DNA from: Parasphingorhabdus marina DSM 22363
Lineage (GTDB): Bacteria > Pseudomonadota > Alphaproteobacteria > Sphingomonadales > Sphingomonadaceae
Length of the DNA stretch: 64,000 bases
NCBI RefSeq assembly: GCF_900128895.1
Contig: NZ_FSQW01000001.1
Coordinates: forward strand, 1,240,001 to 1,304,000
Reading direction: 5' to 3'
Part shown: piece after piece, positions 6,624 through 14,067 of the stretch
Layout: each line of letters starts with the position of its first letter
Numbering within the stretch: position 1 is the first letter of the stretch
Made by a program: the position numbers and the translations under genes
The notes under the pieces: generated by a model
Database searches by the model: none
What the model was told of the DNA's origin: nothing
Seen by the model: the letters and a program-made list of their open reading frames with translations, nothing else

Positions 6624-9074
6624 GTGTCAGACGTATATCGAGTTGCCATTGTCGGTTCCGGTCCCGCGGGCATGAGCGCTGCTGGCCGTGCGGCACAGCT
6701 CAAGCTGAAACATGTCCTGCTCGAAAAGACCGATCATCTCTCCGACACGATTTTCAAATATCAGAAGGGCAAGCATGTCATGGCAACGCCCAGCCAGCTG
6801 GTGCTGCGTTCCGACATGGATTTCGACGCCGGCAAGCGTGAGGCGATCCTCGGCGTCTGGGACGAACAGACCGCCGCTTGCGGGGTCAATGTCCAGTATA
6901 ATGCCGAGCCGGTGAAGATCGAAGGCGACGAAGGCAATTTCACCATCACGCTGAAAAGCGGCGAAACGGTCAAGGCCGAGACGATTGTCATGGCGATCGG
7001 TACCCAGGGCAATCCCAATCTGATGCGCTGTCCCGGCGGCGACAACAAGCTGGTGCAATATCAGCTGGATGATCCCGGCGAATATTATGACGAGCATATC
7101 ACCGTGATCGGGTCGGGCGATGCGGGAATCGAGAATGCGCTGGGCCTCGCCGCCGATGCCGCACAGAACAATATCGTGACGATCCTCAACCGCTCGCCCG
7201 AATTTGCCCGGGCCAAGAAGGCCAATGTCAAGCTGCTGATGGAGGCGGGCGAGCAGGGCAAGGTCGATGTCCGGACCGAAACCACGCCGGCCGAGGTCAA
7301 GGATGGCGAGCTGGTTCTCGAGACCCGCGACGGGCAGGAAACCATCAAGTGCGACCGGATCATCGCCCGCATGGGCTCGGCACCACCGCGGAAATTTGTC
7401 GAGGAATGCGGGATCGAGTTTACCAGCGAGGACCGCGAGGCCTATCCCAAGCTCTCGCCGGCTTTTGAAAGCACCAAGACGGGTATTTATGTTATCGGTG
7501 CGCTCGCCGGATATCCGCTGATCAAGCACTGCATGAACCAGGGCTATGATGTCATTGAATTTATCAACGGCAACGAAGATCTGAAACCGGCCGATGAACC
7601 GATCCTGGAGGAGAAATTCAGCGTGCTGCCAAAGGGGCGCTCGGTCGATGACTGGCTGGAATTTTTCCGTGAGAATGTGACCATTCTCAACGAGCTGTCG
7701 CCGCTGCAGATGCGGGAATTCATGCTCGACAGCGAGCCCCGGCAATATCGCAAGGGCGAAGTGATTTTCGAAAAGAACGAACCGGGCAGTTCACTGTTCG
7801 CCATTGGTCAGGGGTCGGTTGCGGTCGAGATCGATCCGAACAACCCATCGGTGACAGTGTCGATCGAGGAAGGCTCGATATTCGGCGAAGTGGGACTGAT
7901 CTCCGGCCGGCGGCGCGGGGCAACCATTCGCGCGGCAGAAGACCTGATCGTCGTGGAAATTTCCCGGACGGCTGCGCTGAAACTGCAAGCCTCGGTTCCG
8001 GCAGCCAAACGGGCGATTACCCGGATCTCGACCGAGCGGCAATTGCTGCAGATGTTCGGTTCCGGCCTGACCAGGGAAGATATTGCAGAGGTCGTCGACA
8101 CCAGCGAAATCATGAATGTTCGCGCCGGGGAGGCCATCATCAACGAGGGCGATGAAGGCAATGACATCTATGTCATCCGCGTCGGCTCGATGGTGGTGGA
8201 AAAGGAAATTGGCGGCAAGCCGGTCTTCCTCTCCTATCTGCCTGCGGGCTCCTATGTCGGGGAGATGACGCTGATCGCCGGCGGTGTCCGGACCGCGACC
8301 GTGAAAGCCGCGATCAAGTCGGAAGTGATCAGGATTGTTGGCGATGCCTTCAAGAAAGTGCTCGACCAGCATCCCGACCTGCTCGCCCGGGCGAAGAAAG
8401 ACATGGCCTCGCGTCAGGACGTGAATGCTTTTGTCGAGGCCAAGAAGGACAGCTTTTCCGGGGTTGTCGACATGTATAGCGGGGTTGCCAACTTCCTGGT
8501 CGACAACGGTATTGGCGAGGCAACCGATGTGTTGCTGATCGACGAAAATCTCTGTGTTGGCTGTGACAATTGCGAGAAGGCCTGTGCGGACAGCCATGAG
8601 GGTCTCAGCCGTCTCGACCGCGAGGCGGGACGGACCTACGCGCATCTCCACGTTCCCACCAGTTGCCGCCATTGCGAGCATCCGCACTGCATGTCGGATT
8701 GCCCGCCCGATGCGATTCATCGCGGGCCCGACGGGGAGGTGTTTATTGATGACACCTGTATCGGATGCGGCAATTGCCAGCGCTATTGCCCCTATGGCGT
8801 GATCCGGATGGACAAGGTACCGCCGAAAAAACCGGGGATCTTGAACTGGCTGCTGTTCGGTTTTGGCCCGGGACCGGGCGAACCGGACAAGAACTGGGTC
8901 GCGGAGAATAGTGATCCGGCGGTCGAGAAACCCAAAAAGGCGATCAAGTGCGACATGTGCGCCGGAATTAATGGCGGTCCCGCTTGCGTCCGCGCCTGTC
9001 CGACCGGTGCCGCCATCCGCGTCGCTCCGGAGGAATTCCTGACCGTCGCCAAGCTCGAGCAGGAGGACGCATAA
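6624..9074 (+). CDS. Flavin oxidoreductase - double cNMP-binding - four [4Fe-4S] fusion protein
   Basis: An 816-residue cytoplasmic protein with four parts. Residues 1-320 are a thioredoxin-reductase-like flavin domain with FAD motif GSGPAG (11-16) and NAD(P) motif IGSGDAGIEN (about 160-170), but no redox CxxC, so it resembles flavin reductases rather than a disulfide reductase. Residues about 370-455 and 490-575 are cyclic-nucleotide-binding domains; both phosphate-binding cassettes keep the Glu and Arg (FGEVGL..RRGATI and VGEMTL..VRTATV). Residues about 640-800 hold 16 cysteines in a four-cluster pattern like DmsB/HybA ferredoxin subunits. Likely role: cNMP-responsive electron transfer between NAD(P)H and a membrane partner. 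The GTG at 6624 has a good AGAGGGGGAAG site; an ATG at 6579 is less likely. The stop overlaps the next start (TAATG), implying one operon. Confidence 0.88.
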   Translation: MSDVYRVAIVGSGPAGMSAAGRAAQLKLKHVLLEKTDHLSDTIFKYQKGKHVMATPSQLVLRSDMDFDAGKREAILGVWDEQTAACGVNVQYNAEPVKIEGDEGNFTITLKSGETVKAETIVMAIGTQGNPNLMRCPGGDNKLVQYQLDDPGEYYDEHITVIGSGDAGIENALGLAADAAQNNIVTILNRSPEFARAKKANVKLLMEAGEQGKVDVRTETTPAEVKDGELVLETRDGQETIKCDRIIARMGSAPPRKFVEECGIEFTSEDREAYPKLSPAFESTKTGIYVIGALAGYPLIKHCMNQGYDVIEFINGNEDLKPADEPILEEKFSVLPKGRSVDDWLEFFRENVTILNELSPLQMREFMLDSEPRQYRKGEVIFEKNEPGSSLFAIGQGSVAVEIDPNNPSVTVSIEEGSIFGEVGLISGRRRGATIRAAEDLIVVEISRTAALKLQASVPAAKRAITRISTERQLLQMFGSGLTREDIAEVVDTSEIMNVRAGEAIINEGDEGNDIYVIRVGSMVVEKEIGGKPVFLSYLPAGSYVGEMTLIAGGVRTATVKAAIKSEVIRIVGDAFKKVLDQHPDLLARAKKDMASRQDVNAFVEAKKDSFSGVVDMYSGVANFLVDNGIGEATDVLLIDENLCVGCDNCEKACADSHEGLSRLDREAGRTYAHLHVPTSCRHCEHPHCMSDCPPDAIHRGPDGEVFIDDTCIGCGNCQRYCPYGVIRMDKVPPKKPGILNWLLFGFGPGPGEPDKNWVAENSDPAVEKPKKAIKCDMCAGINGGPACVRACPTGAAIRVAPEEFLTVAKLEQEDA

Positions 9075-9955
9075 TGGCATCTGTTCCTGTTCCCGGTGAC
9101 GTGTCCCGCAAAACCGTCGCCATGCATGACGGTTTCCTCAGGCATGCCGGCTATCGCTGGCTCAAGATCGCGTCGGCGATTATGCTGGTGTCGATTGTCA
9201 GTTATCTCTTCATCGACGTGTCACCGCGACACAATGGGGGCAGCTGGTATGGCTATACACTGGGGACCATTGGCGCGCTGCTGATCCTGTGGCTGACCAT
9301 GCTGGGCGTGCGCAAGCGGGCGATGACGCCGGGCAGCTGGTCGCTCAAGGCGTGGACCTCGGCGCATATCTATCTTGGCCTCAGCCTGATCGTCATTGGC
9401 ACGCTGCATACCGGGTTCCAGTTTGGCTGGAACATTCACACCGCCGCCTATGCCTTCATGATGATCGTGATCATCTCCGGCATTTTCGGGATCTGGTTCT
9501 ATGCCACCATCCCGCAGGCCTTGTCCGATAATCGCGACGAGATGACCGAGACCGAAATGCTGGAAAATTTGCGCTCGCTCGACCGGCAACTCCATGAGGC
9601 CGCGCAGCCGCTGTCGGCAGAACATGCCGCCCTGGTGCAGCAGTCTCTTGAACAGGATCCATTTGGCGGTGGTTTCTTCCGTCGCATTTCCGGGAAATAT
9701 CCCAATTGCGAGACCCGCCGTGCGCAGGCTGATCTGAGGCGGGAGCGCGCCTATCAGCCTCGCATGGGGGGAGACGATCCGCTCGACAAGGTTGATGCGC
9801 TGCTCCAGAAAAAGGAAGCCACGCTGGCCCGGGTCCGGCGGCATCTGCGACTGAAGGCAATGCTCCAGGTCTGGCTGTTCGTACATGTTCCGATGACCTT
9901 TGCGCTGATCGCTTCGCTGTCGGCGCATATCATCAGTGTCTTTTTCTACTGGTAG
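9074..9955 (+). CDS. Di-heme b-type membrane cytochrome (cyt b-like electron carrier)
   Basis: A 293-residue inner-membrane protein with about five transmembrane segments (roughly 29-47, 61-79, 92-114, 122-144, 263-291). Two helices each contain a His pair 14 residues apart, His98/His112 and His271/His285, the His-x13-His spacing used for two b hemes in bc1-type cytochrome b. A 110-residue soluble, charged loop lies between the fourth and fifth helices. I do not recognise a named family. The inferred role is transmembrane electron transfer between the iron-sulfur/flavin protein before it and the decaheme protein after it. The ATG overlaps the upstream stop by one base and follows AGGAGGA. A further His (122) lies at the start of the fourth helix. 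Confidence 0.75.
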   Translation: MASVPVPGDVSRKTVAMHDGFLRHAGYRWLKIASAIMLVSIVSYLFIDVSPRHNGGSWYGYTLGTIGALLILWLTMLGVRKRAMTPGSWSLKAWTSAHIYLGLSLIVIGTLHTGFQFGWNIHTAAYAFMMIVIISGIFGIWFYATIPQALSDNRDEMTETEMLENLRSLDRQLHEAAQPLSAEHAALVQQSLEQDPFGGGFFRRISGKYPNCETRRAQADLRRERAYQPRMGGDDPLDKVDALLQKKEATLARVRRHLRLKAMLQVWLFVHVPMTFALIASLSAHIISVFFYW

Positions 9956-9970
9956 GCGGGAGATAATCGC

Positions 9971-11779
9971 ATGACATTTATCGTTCGCCAGATCGCTGTT
10001 ACCGCCGATGGTCGGGAAATCATCCGCGCCAATCCGTTCAGCGAGCCGGAGATTGTCGTCGGCCGCAACGCCGAAAGTGCGATCCATTTGCCTGACCTCG
10101 CGGTCAATCCGGAACATGCGGTGATCCGCCAGCTGGATGACGGCACGATCGAAATAGACAGCACGTCCGGCCAGAAATTCTCGGTCGACGGGCGCGACAA
10201 GATTTCGGCGACCATTGATCCGTCTGCGGGTGCCGAGCTGGGATTTGGCGGCCATGTGATTTCGGTTAGCCGCGAGGATGACGGGATCATCCTGACCGTC
10301 AAGCGGGTCGAAGCGCTGTCGGATTCCGCCGCGGAGCGGGAAGAAGGCGCGCTGTATACGCTGAAAGGCCTGCTGCCTGGCAAGCGCATGAGCGCGTGGA
10401 GTTTCGTCGGCCTGGTCCTGGTCGCATTCCTCATCTGGCCCATTTACACCTGGGCCACCTATCGGGGTGTGGAAGAGCGACCGGACCAGTTCCATGCCGA
10501 CACAATGTGGTCCTCCGGTGCGCTCAGCGATGCCCATCATGCGCTGGAAGGGGATTGCCAGGCCTGTCATGTCGACGCCTTTGTGACGGTGACCGATACC
10601 GCCTGCATGACCTGCCACGAGGATGATGCGCATGATCATGCCGCGCCCGATCGTCTGTTGACCTCCATGGGTGATCCCGAAGGATTTGCCAGAGTGGGCG
10701 CCGCCTTTGCCGCTGCTTTCAACAAGCCACGCGGCAGGTGTGTCGAATGTCACACCGAGCATGAGGGCGCCGGTGCTATGGAACCCACCGCGCAAAAATT
10801 CTGCGCCGATTGCCATGACGGACTGGACACGAGATTGACCGATACAAAACTGGAAAACGCATCGGACTTTGGCATCGCCCATCCCCAGTTCCGGCCCGCC
10901 CTCCTGCTCAAGCCGGGCGGCAAAAACCCGCCGCGCAAGCGGATTTCGCTGGATGAGAAGCCGACCGAGGACAATGGTCTGAAATTTCCGCACGACATCC
11001 ACATGTCGAAGACCGGCGGTGTCGCCCAGATGGGCCGGCGCCTGTCAGCCAAATTCGGATTCGGACCGTCGCTGGTCTGTGCCGACTGCCATACACCCGA
11101 TTCGGAAGGTGTCCGGTTCAAGCCGGTCGACATGCAGGAAGACTGCGCGATGTGTCACAGTCTCGCCTTTGACGAAATCGGCGGAACGATCCGGACCCTG
11201 CGCCACGGCGAACCCGAAATGGTGCGCGCGGACCTGCGGGCCTATTACCGCGCGACCGGACCGACGCGGCCGATCAATCTTGGCGGCATGAAACGCCGGC
11301 GTCCGGGCGAAGCCAATGATGCCCGCGTCGCCAGCGACTATGCCCGGGCGGTCCGGTTCCGGCCCACCCGCGCCAATCTTGCCATACAAGAAGTATTTTC
11401 CCGGGGCGGCGCCTGCTTCGATTGTCATGGCATTGTCCCGCCGGCGACCCGGGGCAGCGTCGATTACGGCATCAAGCCGGTGACCCAGACCGATCGCTAC
11501 ATGCACAAGGGCTGGTTCAGTCACGAAGCGCATAATGACGAGGATTGTACGTCCTGCCACAATGCCACCACGTCGAAGGAGGCGCGGGATCTGCTGTTGC
11601 CCGGGATCAAGACCTGCCGCGAATGCCATGGCGGCGAATTTGAAACCGCATCGGATGTTCCGTCGAGTTGCGCCATGTGTCATGACTATCACGCAGATGA
11701 AGGTGCACCCTGGCTGATCAGGGAGCAGCAAAAGGAAAAGCAAAAGAAACCGGAAAAGGAAATTGCCGGCCGCCAGTAA
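9971..11779 (+). CDS. FHA-domain / transmembrane / decaheme cytochrome c fusion
   Basis: A 602-residue protein. Residues 1-115 form an FHA-like phosphothreonine-binding domain (IVVGRN at 28-33, then HLPDLAVNPEHAVI; the Ser of the usual SxxH is Asn, but Gly-Arg and His remain). One transmembrane segment follows (about 142-164, FVGLVLVAFLIWPIY). The rest is periplasmic and contains ten CxxCH heme c motifs between about residues 196 and 571 (CQACH, CMTCH, CVECH, CADCH twice, CAMCH twice, CFDCH, CTSCH, CRECH). With the FHA domain inside and hemes outside, the single helix serves as both anchor and signal link. The C terminus is a Lys/Glu-rich tail. The start has GGGAGA upstream. It lies 15 bases after the b-type cytochrome gene. 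Confidence 0.88.
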   Translation: MTFIVRQIAVTADGREIIRANPFSEPEIVVGRNAESAIHLPDLAVNPEHAVIRQLDDGTIEIDSTSGQKFSVDGRDKISATIDPSAGAELGFGGHVISVSREDDGIILTVKRVEALSDSAAEREEGALYTLKGLLPGKRMSAWSFVGLVLVAFLIWPIYTWATYRGVEERPDQFHADTMWSSGALSDAHHALEGDCQACHVDAFVTVTDTACMTCHEDDAHDHAAPDRLLTSMGDPEGFARVGAAFAAAFNKPRGRCVECHTEHEGAGAMEPTAQKFCADCHDGLDTRLTDTKLENASDFGIAHPQFRPALLLKPGGKNPPRKRISLDEKPTEDNGLKFPHDIHMSKTGGVAQMGRRLSAKFGFGPSLVCADCHTPDSEGVRFKPVDMQEDCAMCHSLAFDEIGGTIRTLRHGEPEMVRADLRAYYRATGPTRPINLGGMKRRRPGEANDARVASDYARAVRFRPTRANLAIQEVFSRGGACFDCHGIVPPATRGSVDYGIKPVTQTDRYMHKGWFSHEAHNDEDCTSCHNATTSKEARDLLLPGIKTCRECHGGEFETASDVPSSCAMCHDYHADEGAPWLIREQQKEKQKKPEKEIAGRQ

Positions 11780-11827
11780 CGGCATTTGGACCGTCGCAAG
11801 TTGCGACCAGATCGAGGAGGAGCGCCG

Positions 11828-12691
11828 ATGTTGATGGCGCAAATTACGGATATTCATCTGGGTTTCGACCCGGATAATCCGGCAGAATTCAATCGCAAGC
11901 GGCTCGATCAGGCCCTCCGCCAGATCTGCGAGATGACGCCGCAGCCCGATCTGCTGCTGGCCACCGGTGATCTCGTCGATCGCGGTGATCAGGACAGCTA
12001 TCGCCGTCTCGAAAACGCGCTCTCGGTCGTGCCATTTCCGGTCTATATGTGCCTGGGCAATCACGACATGCGCAAACCCTTTTGCAAGCAGTTTCCGGAC
12101 GTTCCGACCGTCGATGGCTTCGTCCAGTACGAGATTGACGACGGCCCCCTGCGCCTGCTGTTTCTCGACACGCTCGAAGAGGGGCGACATGGCGGTGCCT
12201 TTTGCGAAGTCCGGGCCAAATGGCTGGCGGACCGGCTGGCCGAAAAACCGGACCGGCCAACGATATTGGTATTCCACCATCCACCCGTCGAATCCGGCAT
12301 TGCCTGGATGAACACTCATCCCGACGAACCGTGGGTATCGGTGTTACGGGACACGATTGCCGGACATGACCAGATCAAGGCGATGATTACGGGCCATCTC
12401 CACCGCAATATCTCCACCTGGTTTGAAGGGGCGAGCCTGTCCGTCTGTGCCTCGACGGCGCCGCAGGTGGCTTTTGATCTGGCGCCGATTGATCCGGAAA
12501 ATCCCGACGGCCGCAACATGATCGTGGCCGACCCGCCCGCCATCGCCTTGCACTGGTGGAACGGGCAACAACTGATCAGCCATTTCGAAACCGCGGAAGA
12601 GCATGTCATGCTGGCCCGTTATGACGACAATCTGCAACCTCTAGTCCGGGCGCTGCTCGCCGAGCGGCCGGACGGAGCGTCAGGCAAATAA
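11828..12691 (+). CDS. CpdA-type class III cAMP phosphodiesterase (calcineurin-like)
   Basis: A 287-residue metallophosphoesterase with every motif of class III cyclic nucleotide phosphodiesterases in order: D-x-H in ITDIHLGF, GDLVDRG, GNHD, HHPP and GHLH. These enzymes use two metal ions to hydrolyse cAMP (and often cGMP) to the 5' nucleotide in the cytoplasm. Start chosen at 11828, where GAGGAGGAG lies six bases upstream; an upstream frame from 11786 lacks such a site. It lies 48 bases after the FHA-decaheme gene on the same strand. Since the first gene of this cluster has two cNMP-binding domains, a cAMP-degrading enzyme here is a meaningful association. Activity on other phosphodiesters cannot be excluded. 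Confidence 0.87.
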   Translation: MLMAQITDIHLGFDPDNPAEFNRKRLDQALRQICEMTPQPDLLLATGDLVDRGDQDSYRRLENALSVVPFPVYMCLGNHDMRKPFCKQFPDVPTVDGFVQYEIDDGPLRLLFLDTLEEGRHGGAFCEVRAKWLADRLAEKPDRPTILVFHHPPVESGIAWMNTHPDEPWVSVLRDTIAGHDQIKAMITGHLHRNISTWFEGASLSVCASTAPQVAFDLAPIDPENPDGRNMIVADPPAIALHWWNGQQLISHFETAEEHVMLARYDDNLQPLVRALLAERPDGASGK

Positions 12692-12779
12692 CCGCACGAT
12701 TGCAAACGGATTGGAAACGGCCGCTTTTCGCGCTAGGCCACTTGGTCATGATCGTCGCTCTGCAAAGCCGAACGCTGCC

Positions 12780-13895
12780 ATGAGCTGGAAACACCTGTTT
12801 TCCAGGTCGCTGGAGGCCGCACCCGGGCGGTTGCATTTTGCTGCCCACAGTCACCATCTGTGGCCGGATGCGAGCTTCGCAGGGCAGGTGCAGGCCTGGG
12901 AAGACGCAGCCAGCCTGGCCGATCACAAATGGTCTCGGATCATGGGGCCGGTGTGGGAGGAAGCGCAGCGCCACATTGCGGGAGAATTGCGCCTTCCGGA
13001 TCCCGCGACCATCGCTTTTGCGCCCAACACGCATGACTTCCTCGTGCGGATTGTCGCGTCGATTGACCGGCATCCGGTGCGCGTGCTGGCCACCGACGGG
13101 GAATTTCACAGCTTTCGGCGGCAAATGGATCGCTGGGCCGAAGCGGGGGATGTGCTTGTTACAACGGTTCCGGCAGACCGGATCGCGGCGGAGGCGGCTG
13201 ATGGTGCCCATGACCTGATCTTCGCCAGCCAGGTGCTGTTCAATTCGGGGACGGTGCTGGACAGCATCGCGGAACTCGCCGCGATGGCGCGTCCGGAGGG
13301 GCCCTGGGTGGTGATTGACGGCTATCACGGATTCATGGCGATCGAGACTGATCTGTCAGAAGTAGCAGACCGGATTTTCTATCTCTCCGGCGGCTACAAA
13401 TATGCCATGGCTGGCGAGGGGGTCTGCTTTCTGCATGCCCCACCGGGATTTGCTCCGCGGCCAAAGGTTACGGGCTGGTATGCGGCCTTTGATGACCTCA
13501 GCCTGCCCCCCGGACAGGTTGGTTATGCCAGCGACGGCCGGCGCTTCCTGGGCAGTACTTTCGATCCATCCGGCTTGTACCGGTTCAATGCCGTCCAGAA
13601 GATGCTGGCGGACAACGGGCTGACGACCGCCCGGATCTCGGAGCATGTCAGCGGTCTGCAGCAATATTTTCTCGGCGGAAATCCTCTGGATGGCATGGAA
13701 CTGCTCAATCCGCTCACCGAAGGTTGCCACGCGCGGTTTCTGGCTTTCAGGGGTGACAACGCGCCGTCCCTGCATGACCATCTGACCGCACAAAATGTCG
13801 TGACCGATGTTCGCGGAGATGTGCTCCGGATCGGCTTTGCCATCTACCATGACCGCGAGGATGTGGATCAGCTGAAAGTGGTGCTGTCAGCTTAG
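12780..13895 (+). CDS. PLP-dependent class V aminotransferase (kynureninase-like)
   Basis: A 371-residue fold-type I PLP enzyme. Visible features are AAHSHHLWPD near the N terminus, FAPNTHDFLVRI (substrate and PLP loop), the Asp in VVIDGYHGF that contacts the pyridine ring, and the Schiff-base Lys in YLSGGYKYAMAGEG (about residue 207). The overall pattern fits kynureninase or cysteine-desulfurase-like class V enzymes, but no tryptophan-catabolic gene is adjacent, so the substrate is unknown. The ATG at 12780 is chosen over a TTG at 12711. No strong ribosome-binding site is visible, so the start is somewhat uncertain. It follows the phosphodiesterase by 88 bases and may or may not belong to that operon. 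Confidence 0.8.
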   Translation: MSWKHLFSRSLEAAPGRLHFAAHSHHLWPDASFAGQVQAWEDAASLADHKWSRIMGPVWEEAQRHIAGELRLPDPATIAFAPNTHDFLVRIVASIDRHPVRVLATDGEFHSFRRQMDRWAEAGDVLVTTVPADRIAAEAADGAHDLIFASQVLFNSGTVLDSIAELAAMARPEGPWVVIDGYHGFMAIETDLSEVADRIFYLSGGYKYAMAGEGVCFLHAPPGFAPRPKVTGWYAAFDDLSLPPGQVGYASDGRRFLGSTFDPSGLYRFNAVQKMLADNGLTTARISEHVSGLQQYFLGGNPLDGMELLNPLTEGCHARFLAFRGDNAPSLHDHLTAQNVVTDVRGDVLRIGFAIYHDREDVDQLKVVLSA

Positions 13896-14067
13896 CTTGC
13901 CGTCGTCGTTCATCGATGGCTAAGCGCCTTTCGTCTAAAACATGATTTCAATCGCAACCTTTTTGCCTTTGTTGACAGGTTATTGTATCGGGGACACCAA
14001 GCGTAAAACATGTGCGACCTGCGGTTCCGGTCCGGACCCGAAATCTTATTTTACTGGAGAGACTTAC

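Noticed and set aside
9221-11002. Minus-strand open frame of 593 residues opposite the cytochrome genes
   Set aside because: It covers parts of both the b-type cytochrome and the decaheme gene in reverse. The CxxCH-rich sense frame is clearly the coding one.
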